From assembly GCA_019022495.1 (NCBI GenBank), contig JAFEKR010000006.1:1550001-1614000 (forward strand): a stretch of 64,000 nt of DNA, given 5' to 3'. Below, piece by piece: positions 1-12,068 of this stretch. Below the pieces are notes generated by a model that was given only the letters and a program-made list of their open reading frames with translations, made no database searches and was not told the DNA's origin. The translations under genes and the position numbers were made by a program. Origin of the DNA: Epichloe hybrida (Eukaryota > Ascomycota > Sordariomycetes > Hypocreales > Clavicipitaceae). Each line of letters begins with the position of its first letter. Within the stretch, counting starts at the first letter, position 1.

Positions 1-1
1 A

Positions 2-3000
2 TACACGCCACTGTCTTTTATCCCTAAAAATTTGTGGTTTCAATTTCACAACGTGGCCAACATCTTCTTCTTGTTCTTGGTTATTCTAGTTGTATGTCTA
101 CCCCCCCTTTTTTTCCCCCTTCTTTCTTTTACTTGCCTTGCCTTTTTCAAATTATGAATTTTCGTTTGCAATAGGCTGCAGATGTCTAATTACTCGTCGT
201 GCAGATTTTCCCCATCTTTGGAGGAGTCAATCCCGGCCTAAACGCCGTTCCATTGATCGTGATTATCATCATCACAGCTGCAAAGGATGCCGTCGAAGAT
301 TATAGAAGGACAATCCTCGACATAGAACTGAACAACGCCCCTGTTCATAAGCTGCAGAACTGGAACAATGTCAACGTTCAGGAGGACAATGTTTCCACTT
401 GGAGAAGGTTTAAAAAGGCAAACACTCGACTTTTTGGTGGCATTTGGCATGCCATTGAGAGCTTGTGGTCCAAGAAGGCAAGGAGGCTTCGAGCCGAGCG
501 CGAAAAGCTCAAATTGAATCCCGAACAGGAACAAGAGGGCCGGCCCTCAGTTGAAACGGTTCGAACTCGACGATCAATCCGCGACTCACTGGCCTCGTCC
601 TTTGGGAACCGAGAGACTTTTGTCGACGCACGCGAGGATATCCAAATGACGCCAGTGCCATCACCAACCCCTGCGAACGGCGTTCCGCATATCCGGTTTC
701 CTGACGAGGAAATGCCGAACGAGGCAGATGCGCAGCGAGCAGCAGCCATTCGGGACATGAAGCCTGACTTGATCAACCGCGCGAGACGTACCCAAGGCGC
801 TCGCTTCAAAAGGGATACCTGGAAGGGTCTTCAAGTGGGAGATTTCGTGCGAATCTACAATGATGACGAATTGCCCGCTGACATTATCATTCTTTCCACA
901 TCTGATCCCGATGGCGCCTGCTACGTGGAAACCAAGAATTTGGATGGCGAGACTAACCTCAAAGTTCGTCAGGCTCTTCGTTGTGGTCGTCCTATGAAAC
1001 ATGCCCGCGATTGCGAGCGCGCCGAATTTCGAATTGAGAGCGAGGGGCCTCACCCTAACCTTTACAAATACAACGGTGCCATTCATTGGCAACAGCCTGT
1101 TCCTGGCCTGGCCGACGATGAGCCTGAAAAAATGACCGAGCCGATCACCATCGATAATCTCTTGCTTCGTGGTTGTCACTTGCGAAACACGGAATGGATC
1201 CTCGGCGTCGTTGTTTTTACCGGTCATGACACGCGAATCATGATGAATGCGGGCATAACACCCAGCAAACGTGCCAGGATCGCGAGAGAAATGAACTTTA
1301 ACGTTGTGTGCAATTTTGGCATTCTCATCATCATGTGTCTGCTTGCCGCCATCGTTAACGGCGTTGCCTGGGCAAAAACGGATGCCTCGCTTCATTTCTT
1401 TGAATATGAGTCAATTGGTGGCAGCGCCCCTATGAGTGGTTTTATTACCTTTTGGGCCGCGATTATCCTGTTCCAGAACTTGGTTCCCATTTCTCTCTAT
1501 ATTACCTTGGAAATCGTGCGAACACTGCAGGCTGTTTTCATCTTCAGCGACGTCAAAATGTACTACGAGCCAATCGACCAGCCCTGTATTCCCAAGTCCT
1601 GGAACATCTCTGATGACGTTGGGCAAATTGAATACATCTTCTCTGACAAGACGGGCACTCTGACCCAAAATGTTATGGAATTCAAGAAAGCCACAATCAA
1701 CGGACAGCCTTACGGTGAGGCGTACACGGAGGCTCAGGCCGGCATGCAGAAGCGGATGGGCGTCGATGTGGAGAAGGAAGCCGCTCGTATCCGCGCTGAA
1801 ATCGCCGCAGCGAAAGTACAATCTCTTGAGGGCTTGCGTAAAATCCACGATAATCCATACCTTCACGATGATGCCCTAACTTTTGTCGCGCCGGACTTCG
1901 TGTCAGATCTGGCCGGAGAACACGGTCAAGAACAGCAGTCCGCCATTGAGGGATTCATGTTGGCTCTTGCCCTTTGCCACACTGTCATTGCTGAAAAGAC
2001 CCCTGGCGACCCTCCCAAGATGACGTTCAAAGCGCAGTCCCCTGATGAGGAGGCTCTCGTTGCTACTGCCCGCGACATGGGTTTCACGGTGTTGGGCCAT
2101 TCTGGTGACGGCATCAATTTGAACGTCATGGGCGAGGAGCGCCACTACCCCATTCTCAACACAATTGAGTTCAATTCCACTCGGAAGCGAATGAGCTCCA
2201 TTGTTCGCATGCCAGATGGCCGTATCGTCATGTTCTGTAAAGGTGCTGATTCCGTTATTTATGCTCGCCTGAAGAGGGGTGAGCAGCAGCAACTCAGACG
2301 CGAGACGGCGGAGCATTTGGAGATGTTTGCCCGCGAGGGTCTGCGTACTCTTTGCATTGCCCAGAAGGAACTCACCGAGCAACAATACCGCGAATGGAAG
2401 AAGGAGCACGATGTGGCAGCATCCGCTCTTGAAAACCGCGATGAGAAGCTCGAGAACGTCGCGGAACTAATCGAACAAGATCTTTACCTCCTTGGCGGCA
2501 CGGCCATTGAGGATCGTCTGCAAGATGGTGTGCCCGATACGATCGCCCTGCTCGCCAAGGCTGGCATCAAGCTCTGGGTTTTGACCGGTGACAAAGTCGA
2601 GACTGCCATCAACATCGGCTTCTCGTGCAACTTGCTCAACAACGATATGGAGTTGATCCATCTACGGGTCGACGAGGATGAGAGTGGAGAGGCTCAGGAC
2701 GAAGCCTTCCTTGAGGATGTTAAGAAGCAGCTGGACCAGCACCTTCAATTCTTTGGATTGACTGGCAGTGACGAAGACCTCGCAGTGGCCAAGAAGAGCC
2801 ACGAGCCTCCCGGTCCAACTCATGGCATCATCATTGATGGCTTCACTCTCCGCTGGGCCCTCAACGACTCGTTGAAGCAGAAGTTCTTGTTGCTTTGCAA
2901 ACAGTGCCGGTCGGTCTTGTGCTGCCGGGTCAGTCCCGCACAAAAAGCTGCTGTCGTCGCCATGGTGAAGAATGGATTGGATGTCATGACGCTCTCCATT

Positions 3001-4415
3001 GGTGATGGTGCCAATGATGTTGCTATGATTCAAGAAGCTGATGTTGGCGTTGGCATCGCAGGCTTGGAAGGTCGACAAGCCGCCATGTCGTCTGACTACG
3101 CTGTCGCACAGTTCAGGTATCTTCAGAGGTTGCTGCTCGTGCACGGCCGATGGTCCTACCGAAGACTGGCGGAAAGCATCAGCAACTTCTTTTACAAGAA
3201 CATGGTCTGGACCTTTGCAATCTTTTGGTACGAAATCTTTTGCGACTTTGACATGACGTATCTCTTCGACTACACCTACATCCTCATGTTCAATCTATTC
3301 TTCACTTCAGTGCCGGTGGCCATCATGGGTGTCCTCGACCAGGATGTTTCGGACACGGTCTCTCTGGCTGTGCCTGAATTGTACCGACGAGGCATCGAAC
3401 GACTGGAATGGACACAGAGAAAGTTTTGGTAAGTTCGAATCACGAGCAACTTTCAGATCCCTGAAGGAAGGCAGCGAACAGTCCTTACCCCAGCTAACCA
3501 TGCGTGTACATCCATAGGCTCTACATGATTGACGGCGTTTACCAATCTGTCATTGTCTTCTTCGTTCCGTACTTGTTATTCATCCCTGGCAAATCCGTCA
3601 CCTTCAATGGACTCGGCCTTGAGGACAGACTGCGATTCGGCGCCTATATTGCTCATCCTGCCATCCTGGCCATCAACGGGTACATCCTGATGAATACATA
3701 TCGATGGGACTGGCTTATGCTTCTCATCGTGGTGATCAGTGATGTTTTCATCTTCTTCTGGACCGGAGTCTACACGTCTTTCACCTCGTCGGGCTACTTC
3801 TACCACACTGCCGCCCAGGTGTACGGGGAAGCAGCATTTTGGGCCGTGTTCTTCATTGTCCCAGTCATTTGCCTGTTTCCTCGATTCGCCATCAAGGCTC
3901 TCCAGAAGGTGTACTTGCCTTACGACGTCGACATCATCCGAGAGCAGGAACTCATGGGCAAGTTTGCACATCTCGAAGACAAGCCTGCCCCCGATGTTGC
4001 CAGCGAAAAAGCATCTAGCAAAAAACCAGGAGCGGAGAGTCCGAAGCGACCGAAGCACGTTGCTTATGGCAGCGTCGACGAGGACCTTCGCCCAATCTAC
4101 CCTCCATCAACAGCTACTCGCAACACGGCACACAATCGGACACAGAATGGCAGCGACTCAACCAACTTCACGGCTAACCGCATGTCATTGGACGTCCCTG
4201 CACATGCCCGCCCCTCAATAGACCGAGCCAGACCGTCGTACGATCGAATGCGTGCATCAATGGACCGCGTCCGACCAAGCTTTGAGGCCATCAACGACTT
4301 CACCTCGGCAGCGCGACTGTCTCGGATTGAGTCGAGCCATTCGCTCGCCCAGCCTGGTGGTCGGATTAGAGCAAGGCTTCGAGGACTGTCTCTAACCAAG
4401 AGTGCCAACACGTAG
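2..4415 (+). CDS. DNF1: Dnf1-type P4-ATPase (phospholipid flippase), 5' end cut by window
   Basis: Exons 2-91, 205-3428 and 3518-4415 give 1403 visible residues; about 150-200 N-terminal residues lie upstream of the window. P4-ATPases flip phospholipids from the outer to the cytosolic leaflet at the plasma membrane, Golgi or endosomes. In order I see the M2 region (FHNVANIFFLFLVILV), the A-domain loop with LDGETNLKVR, the M4 segment with PISLYITLE, the phosphorylation site DKTGTLTQN, the nucleotide-domain KGADSVIY, the hinge GDGANDVAMIQEADVGVGIA and then the last membrane segments. The context around DGACYVETKNLDGET and the long hydrophilic insert near SLWSKKARRL resemble yeast Dnf1/Dnf2 rather than Drs2 or Neo1; that subclass call is from memory. 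The cytosolic tail carries repeated R-x-S-hydrophobic-D/E motifs (reported separately). Both introns are short, and frame is kept across each. Confidence 0.9.
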
Positions 4416-5467
4416 AGGGAGAGAGACGAGGTGGACTCGGCCTGCGCCATCCCAGGCAGTGAACCTTCCCTTGTATATTAGATTAGAGCCTACATCCGCA
4501 GCCGCGGTTGTCCCCTTGATGGACCAACATCTCACTGGCCCCATGTCACCCCCCCCCCCCCCCCTGGGTTGGTTTTTCATGATCTGCATGAAGGATCTTT
4601 GAGTTTGTCGCAATACCCTCGCATTGGCCCACGCACACCTAATACCTGCCTACACTCTGTTCATTTCACTGTCTATTCAAGCCTACGCGCACACATTACT
4701 ACTTCTACACCCACATCCGACCAACAAATCAACCACTGGCGGCACACCAAGAGATGTTTCCTTTAAAAAAGTCTTCCGCCCATTGTGTGGAAGGAAAATC
4801 TTGTCTTTGCATGGCGTTTGTCGGAATGGAGCATGACACGTTCACTTATTTGTATTTCTTTCGTCGGGAGTCTGTTCATTTTGCTCGCTTCGCGCCGCCG
4901 GATGACTTCGTCTGCGCGCTTGGAATTTCTTGGGGGAAGAGATGGAACTAGAGGAGGGAGATTGGCAATCTACTGCAGGCGACGCAGACAAGACACTTTT
5001 CGATCCCACCCTCGTGCTGGTGGTCTGCTCGCTTTTCTTTGCCACTCGGACTGGGCGTTGCTTTTGTCATGGCCAAAGCAGTGCAGGGCCATGTTGAGAA
5101 TATGTCTGGTGTTCACGCGGGCGTACGGGCGGACGCATTGATTGATGCATGGATTGAGGAAGCCCTGGATATCGGAGTGTAGTGTTTTACATGGGAATAT
5201 CCCCCGATTTTTTTCTTTTCTTGTCTTTCATTTTGGAGATGGAAAAGAAGCATAATAAATGCAAAAAACATGATCAAATAATAACTTGGCGGTGTCTCGG
5301 TAAATCATCTCTTCAAGTCTGTCCAGTCGAGAGGGGTCTGGACTCTGGAGGGAGTGCCTGGATTTGTGGGTCTGCTTGTCTGCCGCCCCACACAAGCTTC
5401 TTCTTGCCAGTCAGATTTTGATTGATGAGCTTCACAAGTTCATGAAATGTCCCCCAGCTGCCTCACG
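4416..5467. other. Intergenic: flippase 3' end and aldehyde dehydrogenase promoter
   Basis: No convincing gene. It holds a 16-base C run at 4549-4564 in the probable 3' UTR of the flippase, and T-rich DNA around 5200-5240. The small open frames here start and stop at random and show no family resemblance. Confidence 0.6.
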
Positions 5468-7418
5468 ATGGAGTATTTACCCGTCGAGCAGCTGCGCGCA
5501 GCCTGGCTCGACTTGGACGACTATGCAGCCCGCCAGTGGAACATATTAGCGTGAGTACACATCCAACCAGGCCCCCGTCACAGAGCAACAGAGCAACAGA
5601 GCACATCCATCTATCTCACTTGCTTCCGTGTCTGACCTGACCTACCCGAGTGAGTCATGCAGAACACCCACCTTGCAAGTCGCCTGCGCCATCACCGCCG
5701 TCCTCGTCACCACCACCTTGCTCGGCCGCATCTGCCTGTCCGCCCACGGGAACTCTGTCCCCCGCCCACGAAGATACGCCGTTCCTCCGCCAAAGTTCCC
5801 CGATACCGAGTCCACCGTCGACGAGACCAGCGTCAGAATCCCCGGCAGTTCCGCCATCCAATGTTACGCCCCTGCCACGGGCCGGTTCCTCGGCCTCGTC
5901 AACCCCTCCACGCAGGACGGCATCGACCGCAGCATCGCCGCTGCGGCAGCGGCGCAGAAGTCATGGGCCGAGACGACCCTGCGTGAGAGAAAGGCCGTGC
6001 TGCGCTCCCTGATGCAGCATGTCATGGACAACGCCGACGAGATATGTAGGATTGCGGGGCTCGACAGCGGAAAGACGCTGGTCGACGCGCAGCTTGGCGA
6101 GATCCTCGTCACCGTGGAAAAGATGCAGTGGACGCTGTCGCACGGCGAGAAGGCGCTGAGGCCGTCGCCTCGCCCGACAAGCCTCCTCATGGCGCACAAG
6201 CGCAACACGGTGCACTACGAGCCCCTGGGGGTGGTTGCCGCGCTCGTCAGCTGGAACTACCCTTTCCACAACATGATGGGCCCCATCATCAGCGCCCTGT
6301 TCACGGGCAACGCCATTGTCGTCAAGGTCTCGGAGCAGACGGCCTGGTCGAGCGCGTGGTTTGCCGGCATTGCTCGCGGGGCGCTGGTCGCGCACGGCCA
6401 CGATCCCCAGCTGATCCAGACCGTCGTGTGCTGGCCCCAGACGGCAGGCCATCTCACCTCCCACCCGGCCATCAGCCACATCACGTTTGTCGGGTCGCGG
6501 TCGGTTGCGCACCACGTCGCTGCCAGCGCGGCCAAGAGCCTGACGCCCGTTGTGGCGGAACTCGGCGGCAAGGATCCCTTCATCGTGCTCGACTCGGCCA
6601 TCAAGGACCTGCCCCGCATAGCCGAGGTCATCCTCCGGGGCACCTTCCAGGCCGCCGGCCAGAACTGCGTCGGCATCGAGCGCGTCATTGCCGCCGGCGC
6701 CTACGACAGACTCATAGAGATGCTGACCCCCCGCGTGCGAGCCCTCCGCCTGGGTCCCGACGCCGACGTCGGCGCCATGGTGTCGGACGCCTCGTTTGAT
6801 CGGCTGGAAGCCCTCGTTGCGGATGCCGTCTCGCAAGGCGCCCGTCTCCTGGCAGGCGGCAAGAGATTCGTGCACCCCCGCTACCCCAAGGGCCATTACT
6901 TCCAGCCCACTCTGCTCGTCGACGTCTCCCCCGGCATGAAGATTGCTCAGCAGGAGTGCTTCGCCCCGGTGCTGACTCTGATGCGTGCCAGGTCCTCTTC
7001 AGCAGAGCATGTTCTGGCCGTTGCCAACGCACCCAACTTCGGCCTGGGCGCTTCTGTCCATGGCCAAGAGGGCGATCCCGCCATGGGGCCCATCATTCGC
7101 GGCCTCAAGGCCGGCATGGTGGCCGTCAACGACTTTGCAGCCTACTACGCCGTTCAACTGCCCTTTGGCGGCGTCGCTGGCTCGGGCTACGGCCGCTTTG
7201 CCGGCGAGGAAGGCTTGAGGGGTCTTTGCAATATCAAGAGCGTCTGCGAAGATCGGTTCGCATGGTTGGGCATCAGGACTGGCATCCCGCCGCCCGTGCA
7301 ATATCCCGTTGCTAGCCAGGACAAGGGCTGGAGGTTCACCCAAGGCGTCGTCGAGCTTGGCTACGGTAACGTGCCGAGAAAAGCCAAGGGGCTGAGGGAA
7401 ATAGTGCGGAATATGTAA
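5468..7418 (+). CDS. Membrane-anchored aldehyde dehydrogenase (Msc7-like)
   Basis: Two exons, 5468-5550 and 5663-7418, give 612 residues (1839 nt with stop). The first exon starts MEYLPVEQLRAAW and joins in frame to a hydrophobic stretch, roughly residues 32-52 (VACAITAVLVTTTLLG), a likely N-terminal membrane anchor. The rest is a full NAD(P)-dependent aldehyde dehydrogenase. SWNYPFHN holds the oxyanion asparagine, VAELGGKDP the general-base glutamate and AGQNCVGIER the catalytic cysteine. The anchor plus this diverged catalytic context match the fungal Msc7-like group rather than soluble Ald enzymes. The substrate is unknown. The next gene downstream runs toward it. The 3' flank has an unusual A-tract and a G-rich repeat (see repeats). 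Confidence 0.88.
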
Positions 7419-7890
7419 TGGGAAAATCACCACTTTGTTGTTGACGCGGACCAAATCGAGTGAATTGTTGGGAAAAAAAAAAAAAAAAAAAAAAAAAAAG
7501 AAAAGAAAAAGAGCCAGGGCAGGGCAGGGCAGGGCAGGGCAGGGCAGGGGGCAGGATTCGATCAAATCCATTCTTCTCCCCTTAGCCGCACTGTTTAGAG
7601 CTTCGAAAGCAGCCAAGCCAATCAATCACACGGAACCTCGGCTTCGTCGCTCCAACTCACGTTGTTCGCGTGAACATGTCACGATTTGTCCAGACATTGG
7701 GCATGGAAATCAGAAACTACCAATCATTTCTACCTGTTCTTGTCTGTGTTTAGCTATCTTCAGTAGGTCGTGAAATCTTCTTTCGCTTATTATGTCTCAA
7801 AGGCCAGCAGTCCCTTGACTGTAAGCTTGCACTCGCCTCTATCGAATCTTGCAAAACCACAAATTAACATTGTTCGGCGCATGTCTGCTT
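7419..7890. other. Convergent intergenic region
   Basis: This separates the stop of the aldehyde dehydrogenase (+) from the stop of the helicase (-), so it should hold both 3' UTRs. It contains the A-tract and the GGGCA repeat described separately. No further gene is seen. Confidence 0.7.
7473..7554 (+). repeat. A27 tract followed by (GGGCA)n, G-quadruplex-like
   Basis: A run of 27 A (7473-7499), a purine-rich linker, then seven runs of at least three G (7517-7519 through 7547-7551), each separated by CA. G3 runs with two-base loops fit the standard intramolecular G-quadruplex pattern on the + strand. It lies about 55-135 bases after the aldehyde dehydrogenase stop codon. Confidence 0.85.
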
Positions 7891-9905
7891 TTACCAGCCA
7901 GCTTCAACAGCAGCGGGAGCCAAGGTTCCCCATCCATTGGTAGCAGGGGCTTCAGCAGGCTGGCCCCAGCCGTTGCTGGTCGCGGGAGGATTAGCATCAG
8001 GCTGACCCCAGCCAGAAGGAGCAGTAGCTTCCTCTTCCGGACCAGCACCGCCCCAGCCGTTGCTGTTCTCACAACCTTCGTTACCAAAGGTAGACGTCTG
8101 CACTCCCTGGGCTTCGTCAGGGTCAAAGTCCGATTCCGTCTCAAACTTTGGCTTCTTGGCGGCATCACCCTCTGGGATGTACATTTGCAGAAACTCAGGA
8201 ATCTCCTGGTCCGTCTCCAAGAGGGTCCTGGTGAGAACGCTGGCCATGGCATCATCGTGAGTGGGACTAAAGAGTGACGTGGCGACGCCGCGATGTCCAA
8301 TTCGCCCGGTTCGACCTACAGTTTCTCATTAGAATCGTCTCATCAATTTGTGTTAATCTTGCGTACCAATGCGGTGGGTGTATTCCTCAATGCCCCCGTG
8401 CTCAATAGATGGCAGGTCGTAGTTGATGACATGCTTGACATTTCGAACATCAATGCCTCGAGCAGTCACTCCCGTGGCTATGAGGATAGGAGCATTGCCA
8501 GATCGGAAAGAGCGCAGCGCAGCTTCGCGTTCTTTTTGAGTCCGATCTGCGTGAATAGATGTGACCGGAAGACCGATGTTGTATAGAAAATCATCAAGGT
8601 TGTCAACCTCGCGGCGACTATTGGCAAAAATGATTGTCCTGACTCCAGTCATTTGATTCAGCAGACTGAGCAGAATGTCGCGCTTCTCTTCGCGCTCGGC
8701 CTGGATGATAGTTTGCCTGATGTTCACTGTAGTGCTCCCAGCTCTACCCACTCGGAATCGAACGTGAGCTGCGGACAGGTTTTCCTTGGCAAGTTCGCGG
8801 GCAGCCTTGGGAAAGGTTGCAGAAAACAGGCCATACTTGATGTTGCCTTCATCCTGCTCTGCAAATTTTCGGTCAGTTTCATTTTTTTTTCGGTAGTACG
8901 AAAACAAAATGACTTACCTCCACCAGTCAGAATCTGTCGAAGTTCATCCTCCCAGTCAGCCTCAAGCATCTCGTCAGCTTCGTCAATCACAATGTACTTG
9001 AGACGTCGAAGAGTCAAGACATTGGGGCGAGAAATGAAGTCGACCAAGCGTCCAGGAGTACCGACGAGAATGTCGCAACCCCTGTTGAGGAGACTAATTT
9101 GCTCCCTCACTGGCAATCCCCCGTATACAACGCACGGGCGAAGCATGGTTCGATAACAAAACTTGCGGGCTTCATTGAAAATTTGGACAGCCAATTCACG
9201 AGTGGGCGCAACCACCAGAACCAAGGGCTGGGCCGTCACCTGATCGACACCTTCACGGAAAGTGGCCGGGTTGGGACGAGGCGCCGCCAGCTTTTTGGCT
9301 TTCCCCATGAGCTTGCTGAGAATGGGAATCAAGTAGGCGGCAGTTTTGCCCGAACCTTGGGTGCCCCCGATATGAGCTTCAAATACAGTCCAATGAAAGG
9401 GCGGGAACTTTTACGTACCGGTCTGTGCGATACTAATAACATCATGACCCTGGAGCATGGATGGAATAGTGTATTTCTGGATAGGGGTTGGAAAATCGTA
9501 ACCCATCAGCTGTACGTTTTCGAGCATGATAGGATGAAGGCCAGCATCTCGAAAATGACGGATGGGCTGGATTCTTGTTGGTCCTTCCTGTTGGACCTCG
9601 ATTTGGTCGATCCTGTTGTTGGTGTCAGTCTCCCCTCAGAATTAAAGTGAGACGATGAATGAAGGGCCATACTTGGAAAAGTCCAGCCCTGCTCGTTCAT
9701 GGCGAGTACTAGGATCGCCAAAGAGTTCGAGCTCAAGCTCCGCAAATTTTGGACCAACATCTCCAAAATCTTCATCCCATTGGTAGATCTTGGCCTCTCC
9801 GTCATACTTCTGCGGATTCTCGCCTCCAGAAAGGGCTGTATAGTCGACTTTCTGACGTGCGACCCACGCAGCCAAATCACCTTGATTTCCACTGGCTCCT
9901 TCCAT
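7891..9905 (-). CDS. Ded1/DDX3-like DEAD-box RNA helicase with GW-repeat tail
   Basis: Five exons on the minus strand (9905-9673, 9612-9419, 9355-8918, 8858-8367, 8315-7891) give 593 residues. DEAD-box helicases unwind short RNA duplexes with ATP; the Ded1/DDX3 branch promotes translation initiation. All motifs are present: Q motif (GYDFPTPIQ), motif I AQTGSGKT, Ia APTRELAVQ, Ib GTPGRLVD, II DEAD, III SAT, V ATGVTARGIDV and VI HRIGRTGRIGHRG. The last motif is rebuilt exactly by the final intron junction. The N-terminus is short and lacks RGG boxes. The C-terminus (about the last 60 residues) has five Gly-Trp pairs in a disordered, Pro/Ala-rich context and ends in GW. Many fungi also have a longer RGG-bearing Ded1, so this may be a second Ded1-like paralog. 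ATG 9905 is the first in-frame start giving a natural N-terminus. Confidence 0.88.
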
Positions 9906-10924
9906 AGTGACGGCTTGCAGTTCTCGATTGTGCGAAGGGGTAGGCGCTGGCAACCCAAGTTTTCTTATCTGGAAGAAAGAGAAAGAAAAAAAACGTCCAA
10001 GAGACGAAGGAAGATCTATCAGTCTGCCAGAGTAAATTCTCTGTAGCTGCAAGGAAGACCTCGGGTGGCAATGAGGGTTGTTCACGCACGGCCTTTGTGC
10101 CCGAAATTTCTAGGTTGTAAGTGGTTAAGCAAAGACAGAAGGAGTCGTGGAGTCGAAGAAAGAGGTGGAAAACCAAGCTAGGAAAAGTGTGACGCGCGAA
10201 GACGCGATATGCAAACACTGACAGCTGGTTGCCAGCTGCCAGCGGCCAGATATGCGGAGCGCTGGCACTCGAGTGGCAGTTGTCCGATGCCGGTTTGGCA
10301 TTACCAGACTTCACTTCCAACAGCAAGGCTGCAAGCGTTTTTATCAAAGTGCGAAAAGCCTTGGCAAGGTATTGTTTCGCAAGAAATAGAGTAACGTCTC
10401 TTCTATGGAGACGTTTCTCTTCAAGCTGGAGAAGCCAGAGTCCAGCCGCCTCTCTGAGTAAGCTCTATCAACGTTTTCTCAGGTACCTAGCTACTTAGAT
10501 TTAGATAGTCTGTCACAGGCTGGTGACACTGCCAAACTTCGCCATATCCCCGAAGCAACTGCCTAGGCCTACCCAAGGTATTCAGTAAGTACCCAGGCTG
10601 TAGGCACTCCGTAAACCTTCACAAACCATTCGCGGCTTTTTTTGATCTGGGGAGCGGATTGGCGATGATGGTTGCATGTCATCTCTGAATGATCGAAGAT
10701 GGAAGTGGGTGAGTAGATTGCGGGCACATGCTTTCTCGGTATGCCGGGCGTTGCTTGACGAGAAAGTGACAGGTTAGACGCGCTACAGCTGACCAGAGAG
10801 GTTTTCGTCGCACCGTTTCCGCATCTGGCGCTCACTTCGGCCTGCAATTACAGCTGTGATAACGAACCGCATATGCAAGGTCTTCGCATTAGCAAAGACT
10901 GCATCGCGTGCGTGTTTTGGACAT
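9906..10924. other. Intergenic: helicase promoter and Ipi1 3' flank
   Basis: About 1 kb between two minus-strand genes. T-rich and A-rich tracts sit near 9970-10015, just upstream of the helicase start, as in a fungal 5' UTR. Around 10480-10600 there is CTAG/CCTAGG-rich sequence that resembles decayed repeat DNA. No gene is supported. Confidence 0.5.
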
Positions 10925-12068
10925 TCACCACAAGTCGAGAAGATCTTGTGTATCCAATGCAGTAGACGGCTCGACACCAGGCATAGCATCTTTTAACACT
11001 TGCTCCATGGACGAGGCTGCACGTCCCGTGGCACCACCCTCCTTCTTGGCTTGGTCTAACCCCTTTTTCACAGCGTCAAGGAATCTTTTGTGGAAAATAT
11101 GCCGACGGGCTTCTGAATTGGAGTACATCTCTCCCTCTTCATCACGCCGAGCGCCTGACAGATTAAGATAATCATAGGCATTTGGTGCCCGTGATATCTT
11201 GTACAGAGTATCCCAATACTGTGGAGGAATCTCCACCTCTGACGACTCGTCTGTTATCCCAGCCTGAAGAAATTTTGACAAAGCATTGATCTGCCTGGCA
11301 AGCGTTTGCGCATCCTTGGGTTTCATTGATGTCCGGGCAGCTGACGTCCAGCCGCCATTAGGAGAAGTGACGGCCCACCCCATCATTGCACAAAAGGTGT
11401 TCAAAGTTTTGACCCAGCCACCTGGGCAGTTGACTAGCTCGGTTCCCGCGACGTCGAGAAGCCACTCCATAACTCCAAGAGAGTCATTACTGATGTCAGT
11501 CGACAAGTGCGTCATCCCTGCCCTAATGTACATCGAGGCATGCTCTGTACTGTGCTTGACATCATCCTCGGGAAGTGCTCGCAGTAATTTGATCAGTTGA
11601 GTTCGAACTGGCGTTGAACTGTCGGGTATTAAGGGAAGAAGTTTATTGAGGAGAGCATCGGTGCCTACGGGATTGGCCGGGGGGGTGGTCGACAGCTGAC
11701 TTGTCAAATATGCCAAAGCGTCTCGGCGCTGCTTATCAGACTTTGACGAGGACGCCAGAGAGAGATTGTGTTTGAACTGTTGGACAAAATCCGGCGCATC
11801 TGTTGATAAGGACTGATGTCCCATGACAATTGCTAATGTAGGTGAGTAACGTGTGGCTGATTTTGGCACTATCACAAGACCTTGTACATACCTTTGGACT
11901 TGAAGCTTGTGTCTGTAAAATTTGAAGCTTTGGCCTGTGTTTTACCGACCTTGTACTTGGGTTTCTTGACCATCTCTTAGTTCGACTGGGTTTCGACGAA
12001 AAATTGGGGAATCGCATTACCTGGAAGTCTTTTTGCTTCTCCTTCTTCTTCTTCGTGCTTGAGCCCAT
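10925..12068 (-). CDS. IPI1: Ipi1, Rix1-complex pre-60S ribosome assembly factor
   Basis: Three exons (12068-12021, 11964-11892, 11832-10925) give 342 residues. The N-terminus reads MGSSTKKKKEKQKDFQ, then KPKYKVGKTQAKASNFTDTS across the first junction. This Lys-rich opening followed by a TNFTDTSFKSK-like block is the hallmark of Ipi1/TEX10. The helical-repeat body follows (DALLNKLLPLIPDSSTPVRT and onward). In yeast Ipi1 works with Rix1 and Ipi3 to process ITS2 and mature pre-60S particles in the nucleus. The acceptor of intron 1 is uncertain: two in-frame AG sites, at 11965 and nine bases upstream, would add or omit three residues (MVK). Its 5' end lies about 345 bp from the divergent Roadblock gene, so the two may share a promoter. 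Confidence 0.85.

Noticed and set aside
5961..6896. 311-codon open frame antisense to the aldehyde dehydrogenase
   Set aside because: It is a mirror frame of GC-rich codons in a well-supported enzyme gene; its translation has no family character.
7516..7554. Tandem repeats as a CRISPR-like array
   Set aside because: The units are 5 bp with no spacers and the genome is eukaryotic.
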